Positions 1 through 9,960 of a stretch of DNA of 64,000 nt are shown one piece after another. The stretch lies in the NCBI RefSeq assembly GCF_000007345.1, contig NC_003552.1, positions 3,658,001 through 3,722,000 on the forward strand, in the 5' to 3' direction. Below the pieces are notes generated by a model. The model saw only the letters and a list, made by a program, of their open reading frames with translations, was not told the DNA's origin and did not search any database. The translations under genes and the position numbers were made by a program. Within the stretch, counting starts at the first letter, position 1, and each line of letters begins with the position of its first letter. Origin of the DNA: Methanosarcina acetivorans C2A (GTDB taxonomy: Archaea > Halobacteriota > Methanosarcinia > Methanosarcinales > Methanosarcinaceae).

Positions 1-106
1 TGAGCTGATCCGCTGCAGAGGCTCCTGTTGCGAGCAGAGCTAACAGCATCAAGAAAATAAAACCGGATGCTACGATCTTTTTAGTTGGCTTTATCTTGAA
101 ATCCAT
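1..106 (-). CDS. N-terminus of a secreted protein (partial)
   Basis: Only the first 35 codons are inside the window; the gene runs off the left edge. The reading begins MDFKIKPTKK, then a hydrophobic core (FIFLMLLALLATGASA) and an A-S-A-A-D junction, which is a typical Sec signal peptide with a cleavage site near residue 32. A strong Shine-Dalgarno (GAGGAGG) lies just upstream on the minus strand and fixes the start at 106. The product is exported, perhaps an envelope or S-layer-related protein, but nothing in the visible part says which. Confidence 0.75.
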   Translation of the reverse strand, partial: MDFKIKPTKKIVASGFIFLMLLALLATGASAADQL

Positions 107-442
107 ATATTTTCCTCCTCATTTTTACTTTGATACGAGAATACTCGTAATCAAAAAATTATAGAGTGTGTAAAAATATAAAGATTCTTATAATAAAGAT
201 CCAAAAAAAAGTGAATAAAAAAGGTTTAAAGCTTGATCATACTTTAATTTCTGCCATAAAACGTTATAACACTCTAAATTCAAAATTAACGTAGATCGTG
301 CTATATACTCTCCAGATCCGATAGTGGTGTCATCTACCATTGCAGGGTTGATATTTTTGAATAAAAAGCATTGATCCGGCTAGAAATCCCAAATCTGCTT
401 CCGAAAACCAGAATTAGCGATCTCGAGTCGTTTTTAGTCTCC
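107..442. other. AT-rich intergenic region
   Basis: This stretch holds the promoter side of the leftward secreted protein and the 3' side of the phosphoesterase pseudogene. It is AT-rich, with TATA-like stretches near 165-200. I see no gene or RNA in it. Confidence 0.5.
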
Positions 443-933
443 TCAGGGCATCCGTTCAAGTCTGGGTCTGCCATCTTCAATCACTACGTAGGTCAGGCTG
501 TCAATCATGTCCCCGCAGTCAAAGAGTTTACCGTCATCTCCTACCGGCTCATGGGTATGCCCCATAATCAGGTAATCCAGCCCTTCTTTGTTGACGAATT
601 CTCTTGCTTTCTCATGGATCTTCTCAATACGCTGGCGGTAATTTTTGCCCTCAATTTTTAATTCAAAAGGAGTTTTAATTAATTTTTGATACAGGTAAGG
701 AAACTTATCCACAAGCCAGCCGTACAGCCAGTGCCCGAACATCTGCTGTAAATCAAAGCGCCAGCCGTGACAATAGTAAATGTTGTTTGAAACAAAACTA
801 TCGGTAACCAGTACGGGAATTTTTACTTTTTTCCACAGCTTATAATCATGGTTTCCCCAGACGATCGTGGTGGGAACGACCTCTGCTACCGAAAGTAACG
901 CTTCATAAGTACTTTTCATAGGTTCCGTGCTTT

Positions 934-1962
934 TGTTTTATCCCGAAATTATTTCGCGCTAAATATGTCGGTTGTAATCCCTTATCTTTTGTGAAACTTA
1001 ATGGAAAAAAGATACGTTGGATCATTGCTCAAAAATCGAAAGGTGAATCTACCTCGACGATAGCTGAGATCCAGGGGATCTCAGCCCGTCGAGTTCAGCA
1101 GATCTACAAAGAATACGTTGAAACTGGTCAGCTTCCTCAAGTTGGCATTAATCTTGGAAGACCAAAGAACCCCTTATCCTCCTCTGATAAGGAATTGATT
1201 GACCAAACTTACTCTGATTATAAGTTTGGAGCCTGTTACCTTGAGATTCTCATCGAAGGCAAATATAATCGTAAGATATCTCATAACAGAATCCATAACT
1301 ATCTACTTAGCATGGACCTTGCCAAGGAAAACCGAAAAAAGAAACAGAGAAGAAAATGGTGTAGATACGAACGCGAACACAGCATGTCTGCTGCACACAT
1401 CGATTGGCATGAGAATCCCCTGTTAGGACTGCAAGTCTGTGCCATTCTTGATGATTCATCAAGAATGATAATTGCAGGTGGAGAGTACGTTCATTGCAAC
1501 ACGGAGAACACCATTAAAGTGATTGATGAACTTGTTAAAGAGTACTGGGACATATACCCTTTAAGAGAGCTCATTATGGATCATGGAAGTGAATTCGGAG
1601 CTCACAGGATTAATAAGGATGGTTCATGGGATAGTGACTTTAAAAGATGCATTGAAGAACTTGGAATCAAACCAATACTTGCAAGGGTAAGACATCCTCA
1701 GACAAACGGAAAAATAGAGAAATGGTTCGATACATATCAAAGGTTTAGAGGAGAGTTTGAATCATTTGAAGAATTCGTACAGTGGTATAACAAGAGGCCT
1801 CATGGAGCTTTGAAACTTGAACAGTTAGAATCGCCACAGGAAGCATTCTGGAATAGATTACCAGTTGAGGCAAAGTTCAGAATAGGAGTGAGATTGTTTG
1901 GGTGGTGAAAACATGGACAAGAGGAAAAAAGTTTCAAAGCGAAATTATTTCAGGACAAAACA
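934..1962 (+). mobile_element. IS481-family insertion sequence, copy 1 (1029 bp)
   Basis: The element begins TGTTTTATCCCGAAATTATT and its right end, read inward on the other strand, begins TGTTTTGTCCTGAAATAATT. This gives imperfect terminal inverted repeats with 5'-TG...CA-3' tips, as is usual for IS481. It is flanked by a perfect 15-bp direct repeat (919-933 and 1963-1977). Two further copies of exactly the same length occur at 12434-13462 and 60718-61746. It carries one transposase gene and interrupts the metallophosphoesterase. Confidence 0.93.
991..1908 (+). CDS. IS481-type transposase (DDE integrase)
   Basis: 305 residues. The N-terminal ~60 residues are a helix-turn-helix region (SKGESTSTIAEIQGISARRVQQIY). 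The catalytic core follows, with candidate acidic residues in HIDWHE (~133), MDHGSEF (~199) and TNGKIEKW (~240), the retroviral-integrase (rve) DDE pattern. The C-terminus has the YNKRPHGAL motif common in this group. The start is a GTG; the only nearby ATG is out of frame. It cuts and joins the element's ends. The protein is identical to copy 2 and differs from copy 3 by one residue (Lys for Gln near 71). Confidence 0.93.
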   Translation: MKLNGKKIRWIIAQKSKGESTSTIAEIQGISARRVQQIYKEYVETGQLPQVGINLGRPKNPLSSSDKELIDQTYSDYKFGACYLEILIEGKYNRKISHNRIHNYLLSMDLAKENRKKKQRRKWCRYEREHSMSAAHIDWHENPLLGLQVCAILDDSSRMIIAGGEYVHCNTENTIKVIDELVKEYWDIYPLRELIMDHGSEFGAHRINKDGSWDSDFKRCIEELGIKPILARVRHPQTNGKIEKWFDTYQRFRGEFESFEEFVQWYNKRPHGALKLEQLESPQEAFWNRLPVEAKFRIGVRLFGW

Positions 1963-2396
1963 TAGGTTCCGTGCTTTCGATAGTTTCAATGGGACAGCGC
2001 CACAAATCCAGGACATCCCCACAGATGATAAGTTCATCTGCGTTTGCTTTCACCAGCTCAAAAAACTCTTTTATTTTCGGGCAGTTTGTATCTTCGTAAC
2101 CGATGTGAAGATCGGATGCACAGTAGATTTTCATTTAAATTCCCCATTGATTTAAATCTAAAGATTACCTTTCATTGATGAATTTAAGGATGGAAGAAAA
2201 TGAGGAGAAGGAAGGATAAAGGAAAGGAGAAATAAGGAAAAGGAAAGGAGAAGGAAAGATACAGGGAAAAATGTTGAAGGAAAATGACATTTCGTGGCAA
2301 TAAAGAGCCTTCATTTCCTCCTGCACACTAACACTTCTCTAACACTTCTTTTTCAGAGGGTCACCTTTGAGGTCACCTTTGTGGTTACTTTTGGGA

Positions 2397-3887
2397 TCAC
2401 TTTTCCTGTGTGTGATCCGAAATCCAGTCCCCTATCACTTCTAGAGCAGTCGGAGAGATTGTTTCTTCAATAGTCGCGTACTCGAAAGGAGACCCTGTCT
2501 GAGCGGTCTGGAATAAATGATTGAGCCCTGGCAGTTCCTTTACCGTGTAGTCCTCATTCCCTCCTGCTTTGAGGGCTTCATCGATTGCCTTCAGATTTTC
2601 TCCAGGCGGCACCTGGAGGTCTTTTTCACCGTTTATCGCAAGTACCGGACATGTCACCCGCATTAAGGTCGAGCTTGGGTCATATGTAAGGAAAAAGCGC
2701 ATCCAGGGAGAGAGCAGAGTCTGGACCGAAGCGTTAACCCAGGTGTCAGAGGAAGCTTCAGAGTAGCCGGAATTCTGTTTTTCTTCTTCACTCATGTTTG
2801 CCACTTCATCCATTATAAGCTTCCGAAGTTTTTCTGCGGCAATGGTATCATCCTGTTCTTCTTTTACCACAGAGTACATGCTTTTCATAAGAGCAATATT
2901 CTGGGCTATTGTTTCATTGTCTACCCCTTCTGCCCTGGAAATAAGGTCATTCTGGAGGTACAGAATCTCTTCTCCGGGAATGCCCGTACCTGCCATAAGC
3001 ACTATGAATGCAACATCAGGTGACTCCACAGCCACTATCGGGGCAATCAAGCCTCCTTCGCTGTGCCCGATAAGCCCGATCCGGGAAGGGTCTATTTCTT
3101 CGCGGCTTTTCAGGTACTCAATCCCGGAGAGCACATCCCCTGCAAAATCTTCGGTAGTGGCCTGCGAGAAGCCTCCGGTTGACCCTCCAACACCCCGGTC
3201 ATCAACCCGGAGGACGGCAATTCCCCGGCGGGTCAGATAATCCGAAAGCACAAGGAACGGGCGGTGTCCCATAATCTCTTCGTCCCTGTTCTGGGCACCT
3301 GAACCCGTTATGAGAATTACTGCCGGAAACAGTCCCTCCGATCTGGGAAGAGTTAAAGTCCCTGCCAGCGTTACTCCTGCAGCTGTATTTTCATAAACGA
3401 CTTCTTCTTCATCGTAAGGATAGGGTTTAACAGGGTCCTGTTCTCTGCGAGTGTCAGGTTTTTCCTCAATACGATCAAGCACAAGAGGAAGGGTTAATTC
3501 GGCCTGCTTCCATTCTCCTTCGAGAGTTTTTCCGTCCTCTTTAAGTGTCCCTTCAAAAACTCCCCCAACAGATTTCGCTCCCAGGCGCAGATTTCCATCC
3601 TTATAAGTAACTGTATCTACAGAGATGCCACTAACTCCCTGGTCAAGGCTGTCCATAGTAGCATTAATAGAGCCATCAAGCATGGTGGAAATGTTGAACA
3701 AAAGTCTTAATTCGAGTCCTCCCTGAACCTCCAGACTTCCCATCCAGAGGCCTTCAACCTCTTCAATGTTTCCGATTTCTTCTCCAGACAGACCATCTTC
3801 TTGCAAACTATCAGGTTGTGAGATGCATCCGAGACACATTAAAGTAACAATTAATAAGACACTGAAAATCAAAATTTTACTATTCAT
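2397..3887 (-). CDS. alpha/beta-hydrolase lipoprotein
   Basis: 496 residues. The N-terminus is a lipoprotein-type signal ending in CLGC (lipid-attachment Cys at ~21), so the enzyme is probably anchored outside the membrane. Residues ~45-140 resemble the beta-rich leader domain of large secreted hydrolases. Residues ~165-490 are an alpha/beta-hydrolase: GSGAQNRDE (oxyanion region), GHSEGG with nucleophile Ser276, INGEKDLQVPP with the likely acid, and LPGLNHLF with the likely His. Family members are esterases or peptidase-like hydrolases; the substrate is unknown. It stands alone, facing left. The flanking 2185-2270 is a polypurine run and holds no gene. Confidence 0.85.
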   Translation of the reverse strand: MNSKILIFSVLLIVTLMCLGCISQPDSLQEDGLSGEEIGNIEEVEGLWMGSLEVQGGLELRLLFNISTMLDGSINATMDSLDQGVSGISVDTVTYKDGNLRLGAKSVGGVFEGTLKEDGKTLEGEWKQAELTLPLVLDRIEEKPDTRREQDPVKPYPYDEEEVVYENTAAGVTLAGTLTLPRSEGLFPAVILITGSGAQNRDEEIMGHRPFLVLSDYLTRRGIAVLRVDDRGVGGSTGGFSQATTEDFAGDVLSGIEYLKSREEIDPSRIGLIGHSEGGLIAPIVAVESPDVAFIVLMAGTGIPGEEILYLQNDLISRAEGVDNETIAQNIALMKSMYSVVKEEQDDTIAAEKLRKLIMDEVANMSEEEKQNSGYSEASSDTWVNASVQTLLSPWMRFFLTYDPSSTLMRVTCPVLAINGEKDLQVPPGENLKAIDEALKAGGNEDYTVKELPGLNHLFQTAQTGSPFEYATIEETISPTALEVIGDWISDHTQEK

Positions 3888-4840
3888 AACAGATCTCCCT
3901 TTTTGATTCTTTGCCCCTGCTTTACAAAGAATGATTTATGAACGGTGAGGTGCAAGTGCAGGTCCCTTCTCAAGAATTCAGCTTTACCTTCCCATTATTT
4001 TAGTTCCGTTTCATTTTTGATTCCAATTTTACCTTCTAATTTTACCTTCTAATTTTATATCCTTTCATTATTTTAACTCCAATTATTTTAATTCCCCGTT
4101 GAAGTCAAAATCCTGGATAGTTAATCAGGACAATTCAAGAAACCAGATAAAGAGTCTTTTTTGATCTGGCATTCCTCAGAATTGCCCTTTCAGCAGGCAT
4201 CCTTGAAGGAGGTATTCTTGTGTTTTCCTCAACTGTACTTGTCAACCGTCCGAATTTCGCTTCCCGAATTTCACTTTAAGAGCAAGAGGCCCGTTTCATT
4301 CGTTTCTCTCGCTCAAGAAGATTTAATTACAATATTTTTTACCCATACAACATTATTCACCTCTTCGTGTCGTTCTTGCTCCGCTCGACGCAGGAGAGCG
4401 GTCTTTTCCAAAAAGACAAAAAAGAAGGAGAAGAAAGATAAGAAAAAAGTCGAAAGCAAAAACGACTGATGGCATCTGTAAGAAACTAACATGTAAAAGT
4501 GATCAAGAAATGATAACTTCTGTTTCTTTTTTGCTTTTTTTGTTTATTTTTTCAGAGACTCCAGAAAAGCTGGCGGAGGCGCTGATAATTACTTGATTTG
4601 AAAACCAGTTTCCGGAGTTGGGGAAAGTACTCTCTTAATTGCAGTGCAATTTTATCAGGCGCTTATTCTCCAGAAGACTGGCTGGTCAGGAATCAGCGCG
4701 GCGCAGGGAAAGAAACTGAAGACTGCCAGCATCGGGCCGGACCAGATATACTTATTAATCACCAGACCTGCAGAGTTTGCGAAAAAGGATGAAATAAAAA
4801 AGGAAGATAAAATAAAAGAAGATGAAATAAAAATGTGGGA
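3888..4840. other. long intergenic region without a supported gene
   Basis: About 950 bases between two leftward genes. Open frames exist at 4161-4469, 4598-4792 and 4644-5096, but none has a convincing ribosome-binding site, a coding-like composition or a recognisable motif. The 3' part is A-rich (about 4785-4835). It may hold the terminator region of the DUF47 gene and the promoter of the hydrolase. Confidence 0.45.
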
Positions 4841-5530
4841 TTACCTTCTGAGGATCATGGACCTCAGGCGGTCGGCTGCGCTTGCGGACTTATCGGCAAT
4901 TCCTCCTATCCTTTCGACAAGCCCCATAAGGTGGCAGACGCCTGCCCCTCCGATCTCATCTTCGTGTTCGAAGATCTTTTTTAAGAGGGCTGTCTCAAGT
5001 ACATCCACATCGTGCTCCAGCTTTTCGACCTCGGGGACGATCTGCAAGGTCTCTTTGATTTCTTCTTTGCTGAAGGAAGTGGCAAGAAGCTTGTAAAGTT
5101 CGCCCACAAGCTTGTCATACACCCTGGCGGTTTTCAGGGAAGTTGCCATGAGTTCCAGAAAGCCTTCCTTAATTTCATCAGGGAGGTTTTTGCAGGGACG
5201 CAGGGTCATCCAGTAGGCTGAAGCCTGGGCAAAGTCAGCGATAGAGTCCTGCTGCTTGAGGAAAGAAAGAAGGTCTTTCTTGTTAACCGGCAGCCTGACG
5301 GAGGAGGGTATACTGGCCCTGATTTTCTGTTTGATTTTGTCGGCTTCATGTTCCAGAATATCGATTTCTTCGGTACGCTCATCAAGAAGGGCCTGATTTC
5401 CGTTGCAGTAAGCTTCCATTGCTTCAGCGAGCTTTTCAACGGCAAGCACCCCTTTTCTGGCGTGCATTTCGAGGGGGACGAAGGGAGATTCTGCGACCAC
5501 GTCGAGTACGGAACGGATGTAGTCTTTCAT
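4841..5530 (-). CDS. DUF47 / PhoU-like phosphate transport regulator
   Basis: 229 residues, almost all helical, in the length range of the TIGR00153/DUF47 family, a PhoU-like helical bundle thought to control low-affinity phosphate uptake. Recognisable stretches are the N-terminal [13 protein letters not shown], the [17 protein letters not shown] region with acidic and His residues that bind metal in PhoU proteins, and [10 protein letters not shown]. Its start codon overlaps the stop of the upstream PiT permease by four bases, so the two are translationally coupled. It probably gates that permease. Confidence 0.88.
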   Translation of the reverse strand: MKDYIRSVLDVVAESPFVPLEMHARKGVLAVEKLAEAMEAYCNGNQALLDERTEEIDILEHEADKIKQKIRASIPSSVRLPVNKKDLLSFLKQQDSIADFAQASAYWMTLRPCKNLPDEIKEGFLELMATSLKTARVYDKLVGELYKLLATSFSKEEIKETLQIVPEVEKLEHDVDVLETALLKKIFEHEDEIGGAGVCHLMGLVERIGGIADKSASAADRLRSMILRR

Positions 5531-6555
5531 AAAAAGATCACCTCGAGCCCTACAAAGATTATTGCCGATGTAAGGGCAGCTATGGGGACTGTTGCTATCC
5601 AGGAAGAAATAATCCTCCAGATTACGCCAAGGTCAACGGCTGCAATACCTCCTGCAAGCCCCACGCCGATTACCGAACCTACAAGGGTGTGTGTGGTTGA
5701 TATCGGAAGGGAACTGTAACTGTGGAGCAGGACAACCGACGCGGTTGCAAACTGTGCGGAAAAGCCGCGCGTCGGGGTGAGTTCCGTGATCTTTGACCCT
5801 ATGGTTTCAACCACCTTATAGCCCCAGGTTGCCATACCTATTACCATGCCGAGACCGCCCATTACAAGCACCCAGATAGGGATTTCGGTTCCTGTTACTC
5901 CCATCACGTTAAGTGCGGCAGAGAGAGGACCTACAGCGTTTGCGACATCATTTGACCCGTGCGCAAATGCGATATAACAGGCAGTTATGAGCTGTAAGAA
6001 TATGAATTTTTTCTCGACGCTAGGCAGATCCGATGCTCTGTGCAGGTAAAGGCTCCTTATCATAGTAAAGATCAGAAACGCAAGAAAAGCTCCAAGAACC
6101 GGTGATATAAACCAGCTGGCAATAATTCTCGTGAGTTCTCCCCAGTGGATGTCAGAAAAAGAGATGCTACCATTATAAGCTGCAACCAGCCCGAAGCCGA
6201 GTACCGAACCAACAATAGAATGGCTGGTTGAAACGGGAAGATTGTAAAAAGTTGCGAGAGTTACCCAGAAACTTGCGGCAAGAATTGCAGCCAGCATCCC
6301 CAGCACCACGATATCCGGGTGGATGCTGCTGATCATATCAATGGGAACGATTCCCTTTGCAATTGTTGATGTAACCCGTTTTCCGAAGAACACGGCACCC
6401 AGGAATTCGAACACAGCGGCAATGACAATGACCTGCTTAATTGTTAGGGCACCCGTTCCTACTGAAGTCCCCATAGCATTTGCGAGGTCGTTTGCCCCTA
6501 TGTTCCAGGCCATATATAAGCCTGCAAGGATAATTGCTATGACAAGTAAATCCAT
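5527..6555 (-). CDS. pitA: PiT-family inorganic phosphate permease
   Basis: 342 residues, about ten hydrophobic segments. It carries the two inverted signature repeats of the PiT family: [14 protein letters not shown] near residue 22 and [17 protein letters not shown] near residue 200. It moves phosphate with a cation (H+ or Na+) across the membrane. At 342 residues it matches the shorter archaeal and bacterial Pit forms. It is the first gene of a two-gene operon with the DUF47 protein. The upstream region contains a palindrome TATAGATCTATA (6754-6765) in an AT-rich block that could be the promoter region. Confidence 0.92.
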   Translation of the reverse strand: MDLLVIAIILAGLYMAWNIGANDLANAMGTSVGTGALTIKQVIVIAAVFEFLGAVFFGKRVTSTIAKGIVPIDMISSIHPDIVVLGMLAAILAASFWVTLATFYNLPVSTSHSIVGSVLGFGLVAAYNGSISFSDIHWGELTRIIASWFISPVLGAFLAFLIFTMIRSLYLHRASDLPSVEKKFIFLQLITACYIAFAHGSNDVANAVGPLSAALNVMGVTGTEIPIWVLVMGGLGMVIGMATWGYKVVETIGSKITELTPTRGFSAQFATASVVLLHSYSSLPISTTHTLVGSVIGVGLAGGIAAVDLGVIWRIISSWIATVPIAALTSAIIFVGLEVIFL

Positions 6556-7307
6556 TTTTTTCTTGCTCCGAGATTTTAAACTCCAAAACTGTTATAATTA
6601 TGAGGATTTTGTGATTTCTTCAACTTCATGCTTGATTTACGGAGTCTCAACGTGTTCTCCTAAATCCATGTCTCATCAATGTCTCTTATGGTATTCCAGA
6701 CAATGTCATTATATTTTATGTTTTCCATATATTTTAGAGTGCTCTATATAATCTATAGATCTATATATGACTATTTTTAATATATTCTTACTTTTCTTTT
6801 CGATTACAGAAATCCCTCAATAAGTTGTCTGACCTTCAACGAGCTTGTTTACAATATCAGCGCTTGAGTTCGATATAAGGAACTGATCCCTCAGGTATAC
6901 ATTTCATTTTTACAGGAAGTGTATTGTGGAGCAAATGCTGTAAGGCAAGGAAACTCTCAGAGTTGAAATGCAAAGAATAAGAACCTGTATTACATAGTTT
7001 GAAACAAAATGGAGCATTGCAAGAAATGCCGTTAATCAATTTCTAAGAAATCGGGACTATACCCTGATTTAAAATTTAGAAAATTCAAAAGTTGCCTGCA
7101 AAGCTGGCAACTGCGTAAGTTCTAATTATATAAGGGGCATTTTTAATTATATTAAGAATATTTTTAATTATAGTGCTTAATGCCTGAATAAGAGTCCTGA
7201 CCATTCTCTACACGCAGATCTTACTAATACATATTCATCGAATAATACATAACAAGCCGCGTAAGATTACAAAAAGTCAATTTTTATTTATCCGTAAACA
7301 GGATAAA
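6556..7307. other. divergent intergenic region between pitA and the NifX-like gene
   Basis: About 750 AT-rich bases. A TATA-like run and the palindrome TATAGATCTATA (6754-6765) lie some 200 bases upstream of pitA. An open frame at 6857-7039 on the minus strand has Cys-containing but unrecognised sequence and no Shine-Dalgarno, so I do not call it. Nothing else stands out. Confidence 0.4.
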
Positions 7308-7649
7308 ATGGAGATTAAAGCAATGAAAGTCGCTGTTATTTCAACTGACGGTAAGGTTATCAATCAGCATTTTGGAAAAGCATCCCGTTTTTACATATTT
7401 GAGATCGGCGAGGGCAAAATCCAATTCCTGGAAGTAAGAGAGTGCACACCTCTATGCGGCTCGGCAGATTACGGGAATCCGGAGGAGGTTTTGAATAAAA
7501 CAATTTCTGTGATTTTAGACTGTGAAGCTTTACTGTGCGCCAGGATCGGGAGCAAGCCGCAGGAAGAATTAAGGAAAAAAGGGATCGAACCAATAGAAGC
7601 TCCATATTTGATTGATGAAGCTTTAAACAATATCCTTACCGGTGAATAA
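7308..7649 (+). CDS. NifX/NafY-like dinitrogenase cofactor protein
   Basis: 113 residues (or 108 from the second start). It has the NifB/NifX/NafY fold: MKVAVISTDGKVINQHFGKASRFYIFEI at the N-terminus with the conserved H-F-G-x-A, and a C-terminal AL...G...PEEELRKKGI-type segment. Family members bind iron-molybdenum cofactor precursors or other Fe-S clusters. There is a second in-frame ATG at 7323 preceded by GGAG nine bases upstream, and family members usually begin MKVAV, so 7323 is the more likely start. No nif genes are nearby; it is a stand-alone paralog of unknown role. Confidence 0.82.
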   Translation: MEIKAMKVAVISTDGKVINQHFGKASRFYIFEIGEGKIQFLEVRECTPLCGSADYGNPEEVLNKTISVILDCEALLCARIGSKPQEELRKKGIEPIEAPYLIDEALNNILTGE

Positions 7650-7832
7650 ACAGAGAGTCTAAACAGAGTCCCGAATTTTCCATCCATAATGCATTTATTT
7701 TGCATGAAATCTCCATCACGCCTGGTTCCGGAAGGTTTCGTGGGCAGTCCTGCAACCTATAGTGGATGTAAGATCAAAAAGAAGTACAATCATTGTAGAT
7801 TTTTTCATACTCACATTATGTACAATCATACC

Positions 7833-8587
7833 GTGCGACAAGAAGTTATGTCATGAATTGCTAAGATGCTGCCCTTTCCATTTGGGGTAACCCTACCAGA
7901 ATGTGCGTCATCAGTAATGATGGGGTGCAGAGCTTCTGGGACAATGTGAGAACCTCTGAAAATCCAGTTCAGATAATTTGCTAGGGTAAGAGTTCCATGG
8001 GGAACGTAAAGTTAACCATCGTAAGAGTCGTAAAGTACGGCAAGCGAAATTGGATTGATACGCTTGGACCAAAATGGTACGAAATCAGGCTTTAACGGTT
8101 GGCATGACGTTCAAGCAAATGGACAAACGGTTTCCGGCTTATAGATGGCCCCTAAAGAACCCATAATTATTCATGACATAGAACTTGGTAAGCCCTATTT
8201 GTTCCCTTCAAAAGGGTAGAAACTTCGTAAGGAGCAACAACGACAAAGAGGGTAGAGGATTCAGTAAAAAGCGAATGCCAATCTTTAATGGATTGGATAG
8301 GGGTTCAAACTTTGCCCTGATCCGAAAGGATGCAGACTTACTGATGGTGTTTTCTTGTGTGAACGGAAACAAACTCACGAATGTAAGATACTCAAAGACA
8401 CCAGTAGGTGAGAGGCTTACAGACATTAATGTTAGTGGGCTGTTATCCAGAATCACAAAATCAGTTATGCAAAATAACTGATGCCTGATACAGAAAGGGT
8501 TTGAAAACACTCGAGCCGTATGAAGGGAAACTTTCACGTACGGTTCCTGGGGGAGAAAGGAGGAGTAATCCTCCCGACTTACCCGAC
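7833..8587 (+). ncRNA. ORF-less group II intron
   Basis: A 755-nt ribozyme. The 5' end starts GTGCGACAAG, matching the GUGYG consensus. A 34-nt domain V lies at 8513-8546: GAGCCGTA at the 5' arm, a GAAA tetraloop region, and TACGGTTC at the 3' arm. Domain VI follows (8550-8584), a GGAGGA/TCCTCC hairpin with an unpaired A in CTTACCC as the likely branch point, and a 3' end in ...CCCGAC. The 5' exon TCATACC (7826-7832) pairs in six of seven positions with GGTACGA (8076-8082), a candidate EBS1. No reverse transcriptase is encoded, so it must be mobilised in trans or be fixed. It sits in an IS630-type transposase gene. ORF-less introns are known from Methanosarcina. Confidence 0.88.
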
Positions 8588-9677
8588 ACAAATTAAACTT
8601 GAAGATAATGAGGCAAATTTCCTTCATAACTTTGTAAGAAAAGGGCATAAAAATGCAAGAGAACTAACTCGAGCCAGTATCCTCCTTCTATCAAACCAGC
8701 AAAAAGGAGTTACTGAGATAACAGAAACATTAGATGTTTCTAGGAATACTACTTTGAATATAAGGAAAAGATACCTTGAAGAAGGTCTTCCAAGTGCTCT
8801 TTCGGATAAACCAAGATCTGGTCAATCTGTAAAATATACTGAAAAACATGTTGCAGAAGTAATCGCTTTAGCCTGCAGCAGTTCTCCTGATGGAAGCAAG
8901 AGATGGTCTCTCTCCCTGCTTACTGAAGAACTAAGGAAAAAAGAAGGATTTAAAACAATAGGAAAAGAGAGTGTCAGGCTTATTTTGAAAAAAGCAAAAC
9001 TAAACCTTGGTTAAGAAGGATATAGTGTATTCAGACAATTGATTCTGAATATAGATACAGGATGTATGACATTCTTGATCTGTACGAAGAGGATTACGAT
9101 CCTAAAAAACCTCTTATCTGTCTTGATGAAAAGCCGAAGCAGCTGCTTATGGATAAGAGAATGAGCATTCCCATGAAATCTGGAAGCTCAGAAAAATATG
9201 ATTATGAGTATGTCAGGAATGGAACAGCAAACATATTTATGGCTGTAGAGTTCAAAGCAGGAAAAAGGTGACTCAGGTAACAAAAAATAGAACAATGAAG
9301 GATTTTGCACAATTCGTCAAAATTCTCGTTACCGAGGATTATTCTGAAGCTGAAGTTATCAGACTGGTTACGGATAACCTCAATATCCATAAATAAAGTC
9401 ATTTTACGAAACATTCTCCGAAGAGGAAGCAAACCAGATTCTGGACAAGATAGAATTCCATTACACACCAAAACATGCAAGTTGGCTTAATGCTGCAGAA
9501 ATAGAGATCAATGCGATGGATATAGAATGTACAGAGAGAAGAATCGGCGATATAGAGACGCTTAAGCATGAAGTGGGTGCATGGACAAAAAGAAGGAATG
9601 AGCACAAAAAGAAAATTGAATGGAAGTTTACAAGGAAGAATGCGGATGAGAAAATGTCAAAGTATTATGTGAAATAA
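8588..9677 (+). pseudogene. IS630-family transposase, decayed, interrupted by the group II intron
   Basis: The 3' exon resumes at ...QIKLEDNEANFL, followed by an HTH region (GVTEITETLDVSRNTT) to a stop at 9014. After frame changes, three later pieces continue the same protein: ICLDEKPKQLL (~9120, first catalytic D), LVTDNLNIHK (~9370, second D) and YTPKHASWLNAAEIEI (~9470, third acidic residue), ending at 9675-9677. At least three frameshifts or stops make it inactive. An open frame runs up to the intron's 5' edge and joins in phase as ...ATA CC|A CAA ATT, but I cannot fix the original start codon. Confidence 0.85.
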
Positions 9678-9736
9678 TTAAATGGTCATGACACTAGCGT
9701 ACAAAAAATTCAAGTTACTATGTCCCAAAAAATTAG

Positions 9737-9820
9737 TGTGAGGGGTGGGATTCGAACCCACGAACCCTTTCGAAAAGTATCTTAAGCTCATCGCCTTTGA
9801 TATATCTCGACAATCTTCGC
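9737..9820 (-). pseudogene. decayed tRNA-Leu(UAA)-like gene
   Basis: On the minus strand an 84-nt tRNA-like sequence ends in an intact T arm (GTGGG-TTCGAAT-CCCAC) and an acceptor strand CCCTCAC plus A. It contains the D-arm end CAAAGGCGATG and an anticodon loop CTTAAGA, giving UAA (Leu). However, the 5' acceptor strand (GCGAAGA) pairs in only four of seven positions, the D loop lacks GG, and the anticodon stem has two mismatches. I read this as a dead tRNA-Leu copy or fragment, possibly left by an element that integrated at a tRNA gene. A divergent but working tRNA is less likely. Confidence 0.55.
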
Positions 9821-9960
9821 ATATTGAATGAAATACTTAGTCTGCTTTTTGAGGGAGACCATTCCCATAACTTTTGATATTTTTTCCAGACAAATCTACA
9901 AAAAACGAAGAAGAAATGATACAAAAACAGAAAAACAGTCAGGTCAAGGGTTATAGGAAC

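Larger units (their letters stand above)
443..2134 (-). pseudogene. metallophosphoesterase disrupted by an IS481-type element
   Basis: A calcineurin-like metallophosphoesterase is cut in two by an insertion. The N-terminal piece (2134 to 1963) carries the D-x-H motif SDLHIG and the GDVLDLW motif. The C-terminal piece (933 to 443) carries GNHDYK and GHTHEP. Removing the element and one copy of the 15-bp target duplication joins the frames exactly at ...ESTEPM-KSTYEA..., giving a protein of about 215 residues, normal for LpxH/YfcE-like phosphoesterases. The insertion falls between the second and third metal-binding motifs, so neither half should be active. No other decay is visible, which suggests a recent event. 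The cellular substrate cannot be told. Confidence 0.9.

Noticed and set aside
4161-5096. Open frames 4161-4469, 4598-4792 and 4644-5096
   Set aside because: No ribosome-binding site or motif; the last overlaps the DUF47 gene on the other strand.
6857-7039. 60-residue frame on the minus strand
   Set aside because: No Shine-Dalgarno, no recognisable family, AT-rich spacer composition.
8185-8648. Open frames on both strands inside the intron (8185-8481, 8208-8648)
   Set aside because: They lie in the ribozyme core and domain V; no RT, maturase or other motif, and the structure explains the sequence.
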